Counted from the stretch's first letter, positions 22,827 to 31,402 are shown. The stretch is 33,731 bases of DNA from Fischerella muscicola SAG 1427-1 = PCC 73103 (GCF_000317245.1 NZ_AJLJ01000214.1:1-33731), one strand, 5' to 3'. The notes: generated by a model from the sequence alone, not told the origin. A program made the numbers and translations.

Positions 22827-24377
22827 ATGAAATTTGTATCTGATCCAGCGATCGCTGATAAAATTCGTAAAATGAACCAACGGGTAAAGTGGCAAGATCC
22901 GTTGGTTGTACAACGCAGCATAGACCAAACTCGGCTAGTATTAAATAACGACCGAGCCGAGGAACCAGAATTTTCATTCTTAGTGGTGGGTGATAGTGGT
23001 TCCGGGTCACATTATACACACAACCCCCAACGCCAAGTAGCAGAATTGATGCTTCCCCATCGTCAAGAATGCCGTTTTCTGCTGCATACAGGCGATGTGA
23101 TTTATTTGGTGGGGTCAAGCGAGTACTACCAAAAAAACTTTATTGAACCTTACCGGGAGTTTATCTGTGGAGGTGAGCAACCCCAGCGTGTTGCTTATGA
23201 CCAGATGATTTTTGAGTTTCCGGTTTTACCCGTACCAGGAAATCACGATTACTATGATTTGCCGCTTGTGTATGGATTTATCTCTTTAGCTACTCTACCT
23301 CTACGTAAAATTCTCAGTAATAAATTGGATTTGGATGTTGGTTGGCATGGTTCTAGACAAGGTGATGCCTATGCACGAGCCTTTTTGGACTATTTAAAAG
23401 TTTTCATGCTCCCACCAGACCTAGCGCGTCATTTAGATACACACTACACAGCCAAAACTGATACTGGTCGATGTCTGCATTACGAACCGGGAGTTTTTAC
23501 CCGCCTACCCAATCGTTATTACACTTTCCGCTATTCTGGCATAGATTTCTTTGCTTTAGATTCTAATACATTCAACGATCCATCGCCACTACCCGCAACA
23601 AAACAAGGAGAAGTCGATCGCCAAATTTTGGAAAAGCGCCGTGTCGAGATGGAACAGCAGAAGCAAGAAATTATGGAAACCTCGAACCAACTAGACCCCA
23701 ATGATCCTAATGAGGCTGAACATCTGGATGATTTACGGGCAAAATTGTCACAAATAGAAGAAATTGTTGTTGATATCGACAAGCAACTTGCTGCTGACCA
23801 CAAAACGGTAGTAGATACTGAACAACTAGATTGGCTAAAGCAGCGATTAATAGAATCCTGGCACAACAAAGAAGTACGAGGAAGAGTAATTTATTTTCAC
23901 CATCCACCTTACGTAACTGAAGCGACAAAATGGAATCAGGCGCAAACTCTGGCTGTGCGCGATCGCATCCGTGATGTACTGGATGGGGTAGCAGCAGAGG
24001 TTGGTTCTCTGGCTGAAGGTCGTCCTTTGGTAGATTTGGTATTGAACGGTCACGCTCATTGTTTAGAACACCTACAAACAATGAATACAGGTCATGCTGA
24101 CAGCAAGATCAACTGGATTGTTTGTGGTGGTAGTGGTTACAGTTTGCGACGCCAAAGGACTGAGGGAACAGATTTATTAGAAGATCAAAAATTAGTAGCG
24201 CGTTCCCAATTATTCGTAGGTCGCGCGGGACAAGGTTCCCAAAAACGCCGACCATATTCGTGTTTGCGTATCGATGTCAAAGAGGGTTGTCCTCCCAAGT
24301 TTGTTGTTCGTCCTTTGATTGTCGAACGTTATCAGCGTCAGTGGCGCGATCGCCAAGTTCAAGCATTTACTATTTGA
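22827..24377 (+). CDS. Calcineurin-like metallophosphoesterase with helical insert
   Basis: The ATG at 22827 (MKFVSDPAIADKIRKMNQRV) gives 516 residues and is preferred over a TTG at 22806 inside repeat. The dinuclear-metal motifs are present in order: VVGDSGSG (about 53-60), HTGDVIY (87-93), PGNHDYYD (137-144), the FHHPP histidine (about 357) and NGHAHCLEH (407-415). Between GNHD and the HHPP motif is a long charged helical insert (about 263-328, EKRRVEMEQQKQEIMETSNQ and following) likely to form a coiled coil. Substrates of this superfamily range from nucleotides to phosphoproteins and cannot be told here. It has no signal peptide and is convergent with the next gene. Confidence 0.88.
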   Translation: MKFVSDPAIADKIRKMNQRVKWQDPLVVQRSIDQTRLVLNNDRAEEPEFSFLVVGDSGSGSHYTHNPQRQVAELMLPHRQECRFLLHTGDVIYLVGSSEYYQKNFIEPYREFICGGEQPQRVAYDQMIFEFPVLPVPGNHDYYDLPLVYGFISLATLPLRKILSNKLDLDVGWHGSRQGDAYARAFLDYLKVFMLPPDLARHLDTHYTAKTDTGRCLHYEPGVFTRLPNRYYTFRYSGIDFFALDSNTFNDPSPLPATKQGEVDRQILEKRRVEMEQQKQEIMETSNQLDPNDPNEAEHLDDLRAKLSQIEEIVVDIDKQLAADHKTVVDTEQLDWLKQRLIESWHNKEVRGRVIYFHHPPYVTEATKWNQAQTLAVRDRIRDVLDGVAAEVGSLAEGRPLVDLVLNGHAHCLEHLQTMNTGHADSKINWIVCGGSGYSLRRQRTEGTDLLEDQKLVARSQLFVGRAGQGSQKRRPYSCLRIDVKEGCPPKFVVRPLIVERYQRQWRDRQVQAFTI

Positions 24378-24389
24378 ATCCAACAAAAA

Positions 24390-24419
24390 GCGATGAGTGA
24401 GAAAATTCTCAATCATCGC
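24390..24419. terminator. Bidirectional terminator hairpin
   Basis: GCGATGAGTGAGAA and TTCTCAATCATCGC pair at 13 of 14 positions around a 2-nt centre. On the minus strand the stem is followed by TTTTTG. It lies 12 nt after the metallophosphoesterase stop and 48 nt after the stop of the convergent minus-strand gene, so it can serve both. Confidence 0.6.
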
Positions 24420-24467
24420 GATTACCTTCCTAAACGTAAAATTCCCAACTTAGCAACACTAAAAAAA

Positions 24468-24878
24468 CTAAATTACACCAGGGCCTCTACCCCGTTGGTC
24501 GCCTTCCATTGTTAATTCGCCTTGCTTATCTTCGTTAATTTCTGTTAATTCTTCAACACGGTTTTCTGTATCTTCTTCTGCTTCTTGACGCGCATCACCT
24601 GGTACTTCGTAGTACATTTCTGGTTCAACCGCGTAATTGTTTAATAAACCTTCTTTGTCTACAGTGTAGCCATCTGTGGTACGTATACTTTCACCAGGAT
24701 GAGTTTGATCATCTGTAGATGCACTGGCTTCTTTTTCTTCTGTAGGTTTTGTTTTAAATAAGTCTCCTTCTCTTTCTTGACGTGCAGCAGTTTCAGCAGG
24801 AACAATATGTGGATCATATTTATTTTCGCGAACGCGATCAGATGTATCTGCTCCTTTTTTATAAGCTTCATTAGCCAT
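24468..24878 (-). CDS. Acidic, intrinsically disordered hypothetical protein
   Basis: The 136 residues consist mostly of E, D, K, T, R and G with very few hydrophobics: MANEAYKKGADTSDRVRENK, then long charged stretches (ARQEREGDLFKTKPTEEKEA) and the end QGELTMEGDQRGRGPGVI. One short ordered-looking patch is LLNNYAVEPEMYYEVPG (about 78-94). Composition resembles stress or desiccation-associated hydrophilic proteins, but there is no LEA-type repeat and no named family recognised. AAAGGAGTAAATAAATT before the ATG contains a good Shine-Dalgarno, which supports a real gene. Confidence 0.7.
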   Translation of the reverse strand: MANEAYKKGADTSDRVRENKYDPHIVPAETAARQEREGDLFKTKPTEEKEASASTDDQTHPGESIRTTDGYTVDKEGLLNNYAVEPEMYYEVPGDARQEAEEDTENRVEELTEINEDKQGELTMEGDQRGRGPGVI

Positions 24879-25314
24879 AATTTATTTACTCCTTTAATTA
24901 ATCTGTTTTAATCATTCAATCCAAGGACTATATTAGTTTTTTAGTCAAACCAGTCAAACTACCTAAAGAAGTGTTTAGAAAACGCAAAAAAATAATTTTA
25001 TCTGTCTAGAGAGATATATATTTAAATATTTTGCACAAATATTTTCCTTTAGAGTTCGTAGTGAGGACTTTAGTCCTCTTTGAGCGAAAACAGCGCTCAC
25101 TATAACATTCCTAGAACATTCATAAATTGTCCGTGAACAACAAGAACCCCGAACTTTCTAATAATTCGAGGATCTAACTCTCTCAATGAAACATATTTTT
25201 ATCAAATATGCAGGCATAAATAAAAATAATTAATAAACCAAAGATAAGAATTTATTTATTGCCCACTTTTATTCATGATGCAAATAAATTAAAATTTGCA
25301 TCAAACTACTTAAA
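24879..25314. other. 436-bp gene-free stretch with decayed repeats
   Basis: A GTAGTGAGGACTTTAGTCCT hairpin (about 25058-25078) and its inverted GCTCACTAT partner (about 25095-25103) run into a degenerate copy of the TATAGCAATCCTAA element (TATAACATTCCTA near 25101; CCCCGAACTTTCTAATAATTCGAGG core near 25147-25171). The remainder is very A+T rich. No gene is seen. Confidence 0.55.
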
Positions 25315-25746
25315 TTAACCCAAAAATTGCTTTTTAATAGAGTCAATTTCTGTTGTTAATTCTTGGCGAGTGGATTCTTTAATGAGATAGCGGAAAACAA
25401 ACCAAGTAGTGTAAATAATTCCAATTAACTCTAATACTGGCTGTGCTAAGGGAACATCATTGATTGCATCCAGTACAGCCAGGATAATTTTAGCAGTCAC
25501 AACTGCTGCTAGTAACCAAGCCAGAATGATAAATATCTGCTTGTATGCTTGAAAAAATTTATTGAAGTTTTGGGAAAATTCCTGCCAAAAATTAGCTAAT
25601 TCTCTAGTAATTAGCTCAAATTGACTTTCAGGTTCTTGGGCTGGAGGTAACTTTGGTAAGTTTTGATTATCTGAACCTTCAATTGCTGCCACAGCTTCTG
25701 CTGAGGTAACATCATTGTATTGTTCTTGCTGTATTTCGGTTTCCAT
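25315..25746 (-). CDS. CAAD/CURT1-domain membrane protein
   Basis: The 143 residues have a polar N-terminus (1-45), an amphipathic stretch (about 46-66, ITRELANFWQEFSQNFNKFF), two transmembrane helices (about 70-92, IFIILAWLLAAVVTAKIILAVLDA; about 101-122, VLELIGIIYTTWFVFRYLI) and the closing amphipathic helix with TRQELTTEIDSIKKQFLG. This is the CAAD layout (cyanobacterial aminoacyl-tRNA synthetase appended domain) shared with plant CURT1, whose members bend thylakoid membranes. A thylakoid location is expected. The gene is monocistronic. Whether this copy is the main CurT or a paralogue cannot be judged. Confidence 0.85.
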   Translation of the reverse strand: METEIQQEQYNDVTSAEAVAAIEGSDNQNLPKLPPAQEPESQFELITRELANFWQEFSQNFNKFFQAYKQIFIILAWLLAAVVTAKIILAVLDAINDVPLAQPVLELIGIIYTTWFVFRYLIKESTRQELTTEIDSIKKQFLG

Positions 25747-26049
25747 AGGTTGATGAGATGATTTTGTTGCAATGGAAAACTATGATTGCAGTATCTCCTA
25801 ATATAAATTGTGCAGTTTCATCTTAACTTTTCATCAAACTTTTGACATACTTGTTTTTTATTCCATGAGAAGGAAGAATTATTCGCTATTAGTCAAGTGT
25901 CAAGGGCCAATTATCCAGAATCAATAGTTAATAGTTCAGGGTCAAGGGTCAATCGTCCAGAGTCAACAGTTTTTTGTCAATTGTCATTAGTAGAGACGCA
26001 ACTAATCGCGTCTCTACTAATGACAATTGACAATTGACAATTGACTAAC
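25747..26049. other. 303-bp gap made largely of repeats
   Basis: From about 25890 on it consists of GTCAAGGGTCAA, CAATAGTTAATAGTTC and CAATTGACAATTGAC units, plus the 26-bp perfect inverted repeat annotated separately. The first 140 nt hold the upstream region of the CURT1/CAAD gene. Confidence 0.55.
25974..26033 (-). terminator. Perfect 26-bp inverted repeat after the adenosyltransferase gene
   Basis: Bases 25974-25999 pair without mismatch with 26008-26033 around an 8-nt loop (AACTAATC). The inner arm is the TAGAGACGC unit seen elsewhere in the window. It begins 16 nt past the stop of the minus-strand cobalamin adenosyltransferase gene. A stem of this length would terminate or stabilise the transcript; it is also a typical mobile-repeat structure. 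Confidence 0.6.
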
Positions 26050-27195
26050 TTAAAAATCTACTCCCCGCTTCAGTTCCACACCTTGATTAGCATAATGTTT
26101 ATGGCAATACACTTCAGAGTGAATGCTAGCTAGGTCAAAATAAGCTGGTTGATTTTGGCAGCGACCAGTGATGATAATTTCGGTATGACGAGGTTTGCGG
26201 AGTAAAGCTTGAACTATTGGTTCTACAGGTAGTAATTCCAAGTCAACTGTGGGATTGAGTTCATCTAAGATAATGGTTTTATAAAGTCCAGAGGCGATCG
26301 CAGTCTTAGCAATTTCCCAACCTCGTTCTGCTTCCACATAATCTAATTCTTGGCGAGAATTACGCCAGACGATCGCATCTCTTCCGCAGCGTTGATGATC
26401 CATCACATCTGGATATGACTGTTGCAAAGCTGCTAATGCTGCGTCTTCAGTATAACCACTACCACCTTTAAGCCACTGCATAATTAATACGCGGGTAGAT
26501 CCTGGATGATTAATACCTCGACCGATGGCTTGGAGGGCTTTACCCAAAGCACTTGTAGACTTACCTTTACCAGCACCTGTGTAAATTTCAATACCTTCAA
26601 TTAAAAGTGTGCTTGCAGTTTGATGGTGATGGGGTTTCATTTCCGAGTGCAAATCCGCAATATCTAGCAACTTTTGCGGTGCTGCACGACCAGTTGCAAT
26701 AATTTCTAACTCTTCAGGTTTAGATGTGAGTGTTCGTACCACCTCATCGACTGATAATAAACCCAAATCCAAAACAGGGTTAATTTCATCTAAGACCACA
26801 ACTGAATATAAACCAGAAGCGATCGCACCTTTTGCTACATCCCAACCCCGTGCAGCTTCATATCGGTCAAAGGACGTAATTTCATCTGGGCCAAAAAATT
26901 CTGCTCTCCCGGTGCGAACTTGGTCAATTAAATGCGGAAATCCACGTTGCAAAGCTGCGATCGCTCCATCTTCATCATAATCTCGTTCTGGCCCTTTTAA
27001 AAACCGCAGCAGCAAGACGCGGTTGGAATTACTGGGTGTATTGATTCCCAAGCCAATTGAGCGCAAAACGACTCCTAAAGCTGCTTGGGATTTACCTTTA
27101 CCTGCACCATCATAAACGTGAATTTGCCCTGTAACTCTTTGTTGACGCACTTGTGCTGTGCGAATTCCAATCCCGTTCCTTGTCATCTCACTCAA
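26050..27195 (-). CDS. Cob(I)yrinic acid a,c-diamide adenosyltransferase, tandem two-domain form
   Basis: The 381 residues are two consecutive CobA/CobO/BtuR-type domains. Domain 1 has the P-loop GAGKGKS (30-36) and VVLDEINP (133-140). Domain 2 has GAGKGKS (207-213) and IILDELNP (308-315). Each also has an RGWDVAK/RGWEIAK helix and an ATGR/ITGR motif. Single-domain enzymes are about 180-200 residues, so this is a duplication-fusion with both nucleotide sites kept. The reaction transfers the 5'-deoxyadenosyl group of ATP to cob(I)alamin precursors. CobA acts as a dimer, so the fusion may be a covalent dimer. The HxxH-rich linker region (MKPHHHQ, 186-192) is unusual. I find no cobalamin riboswitch upstream. 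Confidence 0.88.
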   Translation of the reverse strand: MSEMTRNGIGIRTAQVRQQRVTGQIHVYDGAGKGKSQAALGVVLRSIGLGINTPSNSNRVLLLRFLKGPERDYDEDGAIAALQRGFPHLIDQVRTGRAEFFGPDEITSFDRYEAARGWDVAKGAIASGLYSVVVLDEINPVLDLGLLSVDEVVRTLTSKPEELEIIATGRAAPQKLLDIADLHSEMKPHHHQTASTLLIEGIEIYTGAGKGKSTSALGKALQAIGRGINHPGSTRVLIMQWLKGGSGYTEDAALAALQQSYPDVMDHQRCGRDAIVWRNSRQELDYVEAERGWEIAKTAIASGLYKTIILDELNPTVDLELLPVEPIVQALLRKPRHTEIIITGRCQNQPAYFDLASIHSEVYCHKHYANQGVELKRGVDF

Positions 27196-27532
27196 AGCTG
27201 TAAGTGGCAGTTTTTTATCTTACCCAAGGTCTTGTATGAGAAGGTAGGGGAAAATGTACCGTCTTGAAAATGGGTTTGGAGGTATAAGGGTTTACGGGTG
27301 TATAAGGAGTCATATTTTTATACCCAATAATCCTCATCATTTGACTAGCTTGCGGCTATACTTTCTTAAGTCATTCGAGAAAGGGTGTAAAAGAGTGAGC
27401 AAATAAAGGAATGAGAGAGAAAATTCCCAGACCATAACTTCTGATTCAAGAGTTTTAATCCGAAAAGTATTGTCCCTAAACCCTGATACCCTTATAACCA
27501 TAGTTAAATCTCGTAACTACCTGTTTTTGCTT
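27196..27532. other. 337-bp divergent region upstream of fraC
   Basis: It lies between the adenosyltransferase gene (minus) and fraC (plus). It contains GGTATAAGGG/GGTGTATAAGG direct repeats (about 27281-27307). The open frame upstream of fraC (TTG at 27470) lacks family support. No riboswitch or RNA gene is recognised. The fraC promoter must lie here. Confidence 0.5.
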
Positions 27533-28069
27533 ATGTTTGATTTGCCTCTGCTTCCTAAAGTTGTACCCCTTGGTGCAATTTTGTTTAGTTTTTTATTTTT
27601 GTTAGTTTCTATTCCGTTAGAAGCTTATATTTTAAATTCAGTTCTCAAATTTGATAAAAAAACATCTAGCTTTTATGCCATTTGCATGAATTTATTTTCC
27701 AATGTAGTCGGTTGGATAATCTTTTTTTGGATAGAGCCATTTCTGTCTATCAGATTGAGAACAAGCTTAATGAATTTGATTTTCTTTGATCAAATACTTC
27801 CTAATACGATTAATTTAATGATTCTAACTGCATTTATAGTTTTTTTTGGAACTTTTGTAGTCAAATCATTCATTTTAAGGGCGGCGTTAATTTCGCTGAC
27901 TGATTTTTGGAAAAAGCAAGATGAATCTGATGTTCAAAAGTTTTTATCTCGTCGGGGATTTAAGATGAGACTACAAACAAAAAATATATTCACTAGTGTA
28001 TTAATTGCTAATGCAGTCAGTTACACTGCTGTTGTTCTGATTCTATTTCTAATTATCAGAATTGTCTAA
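27533..28069 (+). CDS. fraC: Filament integrity protein FraC
   Basis: The ATG at 27533 (MFDLPLLPKVVPLGAILF) gives 178 residues, the expected size for FraC. A longer frame from TTG 27470 is not needed. There are four hydrophobic segments: about 10-32 (VPLGAILFSFLFLLVSIPLEAYIL), 46-64, 88-112 and 153-176. The loop LISLTDFWKKQDESDVQKFLSRR is polar. In Anabaena, FraC is a septal membrane protein needed for filament integrity and for septal junctions that exchange molecules between vegetative cells and heterocysts. Recognition rests strongly on the following fraD- and fraE-type genes in the known order fraC-fraD-fraE. The gap to fraD is 165 nt. Confidence 0.88.
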   Translation: MFDLPLLPKVVPLGAILFSFLFLLVSIPLEAYILNSVLKFDKKTSSFYAICMNLFSNVVGWIIFFWIEPFLSIRLRTSLMNLIFFDQILPNTINLMILTAFIVFFGTFVVKSFILRAALISLTDFWKKQDESDVQKFLSRRGFKMRLQTKNIFTSVLIANAVSYTAVVLILFLIIRIV

Positions 28070-28234
28070 ATTACAGTTATAAACATTTGATTTATAAACT
28101 GAAGCTTAAAGTATATCAGACATGAGCAATCGGAAATAGAAAGTATTGTATACTAAGGCTTTGCTACTAATCACCACCAGTGAAAAACTAATGTTGCTAA
28201 TAAAATTTTTTACTAGTCACGTAAAGGTTGCAAT

Positions 28235-29248
28235 ATGGAGATAATCAAAGATTTATTAGGTGTTTTTGGTTTTATTGGCGGTATTTATGACGATATCAAA
28301 GATTTCTTTCTTCCCAAAAGAGCTTTTGCTTGGCAAACATTAATATATTTAAGTATTTTTTCTTGGTTAATGTCTTCTCTATCTACAGGCTTTGTCAAAT
28401 CGGCAATTGCCCTCTGTGGTTGGGCATTATTAATTGCAGGAACTGCCTGGTATACAACTGAAAATCCTGTAGTTATTCCTGGTACTAATATGCCTATCGG
28501 AGCATTAGTAACTGGATTTTTAGTAAGTGCTTTTGCTTTTAGAGAGCCAGGACAAGAAATTACAACCAGAACAATTGTCTTTTGGCCAACAATTTCTGCA
28601 CTCATTACAGCAATTCCAGAATTTTTTGAAGGAACCGGAACGGAGTTTAGCACTCAGGTTCCTAAAATCGAAGAACGCCAAAAAATTATTATTCTGGTTG
28701 CTGTTTCTATGGTGATTAGTTGTTGGTTGCAGTTCGGATTTGTCGTAAATAAATGGTTAGAAGAATTTCCGAGTTTACAGACAGACAACATTAAGCGTAC
28801 TTTTGTGCTTAGAACAGAACCACAATTCAGTAAAACTCCAAGAAATGGTGGTTTAATTCTGAGTAAGCTTGAGCCAATAGTAAAACAACAAATAGCTAAT
28901 AGACCTTGGTCAGAAGTAGAACAGTGGTTAAAAAGTGGAAATGCAAGAGTCAATAGTTTAGGTAGAGAAGTAATAGAAACAAGCTTACGTGAATTTGACG
29001 AAAAATCTTTGTGGCGTACAGAAGCACGTATCTCTAGTCTCGATCAGAAAAATCCTGATATCTATAAATTGGATTTACTGAGTGTTTGGAGCGGCCCTAC
29101 TTCTACTGGACGTGAGTATTATCTGAGAAAGACTTGTCGAGTAGAACCAATTAACGTTTCTAGCAGATCAGATCAAGTATTGAGAGTTGCAGAAATTGCA
29201 TGTGGTCGCAGTAGCAACCGCATTATAGGTTCACCACCTGCGCTGTGA
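28235..29248 (+). CDS. fraD: Septal junction protein FraD
   Basis: The 337 residues match FraD in layout: a short N-terminus (MEIIKDLLGVFGFIGGIYDDIKDF), five hydrophobic helices between about 35 and 175 (for example TLIYLSIFSWLMSSL, AIALCGWALLIAGTAWY, IGALVTGFLVSAFAF and IIILVAVSMVISCWLQF), then a soluble C-terminal half (about 185-337) with KRTFVLRTEPQ and WLKSGNARVNSLGREVIETSL. In Anabaena, FraD is a structural part of the septal junction, with the C-terminal part projecting into the periplasm. It is second gene of the fra cluster; the gap to fraE is 119 nt and filled by GGGCATT-type repeats. Confidence 0.88.
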   Translation: MEIIKDLLGVFGFIGGIYDDIKDFFLPKRAFAWQTLIYLSIFSWLMSSLSTGFVKSAIALCGWALLIAGTAWYTTENPVVIPGTNMPIGALVTGFLVSAFAFREPGQEITTRTIVFWPTISALITAIPEFFEGTGTEFSTQVPKIEERQKIIILVAVSMVISCWLQFGFVVNKWLEEFPSLQTDNIKRTFVLRTEPQFSKTPRNGGLILSKLEPIVKQQIANRPWSEVEQWLKSGNARVNSLGREVIETSLREFDEKSLWRTEARISSLDQKNPDIYKLDLLSVWSGPTSTGREYYLRKTCRVEPINVSSRSDQVLRVAEIACGRSSNRIIGSPPAL

Positions 29249-29330
29249 GTTGGGCATTGGGCATGGGGCATTGGGCATTGGGTATTATTCTCCCTCTTTC
29301 CCTGTTCCCTGTTCCCTCTCTCTACCCATA
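29249..29330. repeat. GGGCATT and TCCCTGT tandem repeats between fraD and fraE
   Basis: TTGGGCATTGGGCATGGGGC units (29252-29285) are followed by CCCTGTTCCCTGTTCCCTCT units (29296-29322). These simple arrays are a common intergenic filler in Nostocales and sit inside the presumed fra operon. Confidence 0.7.
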
Positions 29331-29367
29331 AATACTATTTTGTTTTTTGTTTAATTAATTAAATAAC

Positions 29368-30147
29368 ATGAATTTTGGCAGACTCTACGTAATAACAACA
29401 AATGTGTTTCGAGAAGTTGTGCGCGATCGCATTCTGTTCATGATCGGCATTTATATCATTATCCTTTCTATTGCTATCTATTTATTGCCTCAATTTGCTG
29501 CCACGGCAAAAGATAAAATGTTTCTCGATTTTGCCTTGGCGGCGATGAATCTTCTCGGTTTGGTTGTCGCCATATTTGTTGGTACAGGATTAATTAACAA
29601 AGAAATTGAGAAACGTACTGTTTTAGTATTAATTGCTAAACCTATTAGCCGTGCTGAATTAATAGTTGGTAAATATTTAGGATTATTGACATTGTTAGCA
29701 GTTCTGATTACTGCAATGACAATAATCACTTTTGTATTTTTGCTATTTAGTCAAGTTTCCTACTCAGTAGCTAGTGTTCTAATTGCTGTACTTTTTCTGT
29801 TTTTGCAGTTATCTTTAATTACTTCTGTTGCTATTACCTTGGGTGTGTTTACTAGTTCACTATTAGCAACAGTTTTAACATTTGCTGTGTATTTAATGGG
29901 GAATATAAGTCAAGACGTACTAAAATTAGGTCGTCTCAGTTCCAAACATGGAATTGAAACATTCACTCAAGCTTTGTATCTTATATTGCCAGATTTATCT
30001 AGATTAGACGTAAAAAATGATGCTATTTATGGTCTGGCTGCATTGCCTAATTCAATGACATTAATTAGTAACATTGGTTATGGTTTGCTGTATAGCCTAA
30101 TGCTGTTAGCGATCGCTATCCTCATTTTTTCACAACGAGAGTTTTAG
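29368..30147 (+). CDS. fraE: ABC-2 type permease FraE
   Basis: This 259-residue ABC-2 permease has six hydrophobic segments: about 20-40 (ILFMIGIYIIILSIAIYLL), 54-75, 100-126, 135-165, 170-180 and 235-255. The motif GLINKEIEKRTVLVLIAKPISRAELIVGKYLG is typical of this permease group. In Anabaena, fraE lies third in the fraC operon and is needed for filament integrity and mature heterocyst poles. No ATPase gene is adjacent, so its energising partner must be encoded elsewhere. Assignment depends on position after fraC-fraD; the fold alone gives only ABC-2 permease. Confidence 0.87.
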   Translation: MNFGRLYVITTNVFREVVRDRILFMIGIYIIILSIAIYLLPQFAATAKDKMFLDFALAAMNLLGLVVAIFVGTGLINKEIEKRTVLVLIAKPISRAELIVGKYLGLLTLLAVLITAMTIITFVFLLFSQVSYSVASVLIAVLFLFLQLSLITSVAITLGVFTSSLLATVLTFAVYLMGNISQDVLKLGRLSSKHGIETFTQALYLILPDLSRLDVKNDAIYGLAALPNSMTLISNIGYGLLYSLMLLAIAILIFSQREF

Positions 30148-30204
30148 GATCGAGGATTGGGGAAAAGGGAACGGGATCGGGGAGAGTGTGGGGAGAAAAA
30201 TTAC

Positions 30205-30345
30205 TTCCTTGTCCCCCGTGTCCTCCTTATCTCCCTTGTCTCTCTTGTCCCCCTTGTCCACGCCACATGCTACAACGGAGGGAACCTCCGCAACGCAGTG
30301 GCTCCCCTTGTCTCCCTTGTCCCCCTTGTCCCCGTTCCCCGTTCC
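30205..30345. repeat. CCTTGTCCCCCTTGTCC tandem array
   Basis: Multiple units of CCCTTGTCTC, CCCTTGTCCC and CCGTGTCCTCC are split by a short palindromic insert (CACGCCACATGCTACAACGG, then AGGGAACCTCC). The array fills the gap between fraE and the 3' end of the pentapeptide gene. Its reverse complement, GGGGACAAGG, occurs in frame in the mannosidase gene at 17263-17316. Confidence 0.8.
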
Positions 30346-30966
30346 CTATCTTCTAAGATCTACGCGAATTGTTCCATCGGGCATAATTGTTTCATAAAGT
30401 TTTGCATTTTTGAAATTGGCATTTTCAAGATTAGCTTCACTTAAATTTGTTGCCATTAGATTAGCCCATTTTAAATCTGCACCTGTTAAGTTGGCTTGAT
30501 TAAAATTAGCTTCTATTAAAATAGCTCCACATAGCTTTGCCTCAGTCAGATTTGCTCTGACTAAATTAGCTTCAACTAATGATGCTTCAATTAATTGGGC
30601 TGTACTCAAATCAGCTTCCCTTAAATCAGCATTGCACAGAGAAGCATTCCATAATTTACTAGCATTTAATTTTACTCGCCACAAACAAGCGCCACAGAGA
30701 TTTGCTTGGGTTAAATCAGCTTGACTTAAATCAGCTTCAGAGAAATTAACTTGTTGTAGATTTGCTTCTCTGAGATTTGCACCAGTGAGTATTGCTCCAC
30801 TGAGATTTGCACTACGTAGATCTGCTCCTCTAAAATTAATTCTGCTTAAATCGATTCCTCTGAGATCAATTCCACTTAAGTCACACCCACTAAAATCTCT
30901 ACCTTCAATATTTCTATCTGTGATTTGACTTAAAACTTGCTCTTGCTTGTCAGCATGATTTTTCAT
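30346..30966 (-). CDS. Pentapeptide-repeat protein
   Basis: The ATG at 30966 (MKNHADKQEQVLSQITDRNI) gives 206 residues. The longer frame to 31047 is repeat-derived and starts poorly. From about residue 22 to 200 almost every fifth residue is L or F in A(D/N)LXX units: DFSGCDLSGIDLRGIDLSRI, NFRGADLRSANLSGAILTGA, and so on, about 33 pentapeptides without a break. Such proteins form a right-handed quadrilateral beta helix. There is no membrane segment or fused domain. The role is unknown; some family members bind gyrase as DNA mimics, but most cyanobacterial ones have no known target. Confidence 0.9.
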   Translation of the reverse strand: MKNHADKQEQVLSQITDRNIEGRDFSGCDLSGIDLRGIDLSRINFRGADLRSANLSGAILTGANLREANLQQVNFSEADLSQADLTQANLCGACLWRVKLNASKLWNASLCNADLREADLSTAQLIEASLVEANLVRANLTEAKLCGAILIEANFNQANLTGADLKWANLMATNLSEANLENANFKNAKLYETIMPDGTIRVDLRR

Positions 30967-31001
30967 GTTACTTACCCCATGATTGTGCCTAGATGTAGTA
31001 G

Positions 31002-31070
31002 TAGGGGCGAAGCATTTGCTGATAAATATTTTTATAAAACAAATCAATAGTCATCTCAATGCTTCGTCCG
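31002..31070. repeat. GGGGCGAAGCATT inverted repeat
   Basis: GGGGCGAAGCATT (31002-31014) and AATGCTTCGTCC (31059-31070) are inverted arms of an intergenic repeat, upstream of the pentapeptide gene. Confidence 0.55.
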
Positions 31071-31402
31071 TAAAGTCGTGAAAATTTTTTTACTAAGAAT
31101 CAATGTTCAAAGTAAGTCTGTATTCCGAATGATGAATTCCACATTGAAGTGGTTTTATAAGCTTGTTCGGAACAAGTGTTCAATTTTGCCCTGATGACAT
31201 ATTTATCTTGAGATTACACCCGAAATCTTTATAAGCTAGATATCAAATCAAGAGAAAATCCAAAAAAATCTCTTATCAATCGTGAAAACCATAATAGTAC
31301 GTTCTAAATGGGAATTTTCTGTCAAAATACCCTGATAGAAATCAGGAAATGTTCATAATGCAGAACTTTGACTTTTATGCGATCGCTAGCATTGATACAT
31401 CT
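31048..31402. other. 355-bp gene-free stretch
   Basis: Small hairpins only: CTTGTTCGGAACAAG (31162-31176) and CCTGATAGAAATCAGG (31331-31346). A HIP1 octamer is near 31379. No open frame with coding character. Confidence 0.5.

Noticed and set aside
27196..27470. Cobalamin riboswitch upstream of the adenosyltransferase gene
   Set aside because: I could not find the conserved B12-box (GCCACTG-like) or the expected stems.
30157..30444. Plus-strand ORFs after fraE rich in SLVPLV/SLSPLS
   Set aside because: They are translations of the CCCTTGTCCC tandem array, with no sign of a real protein.
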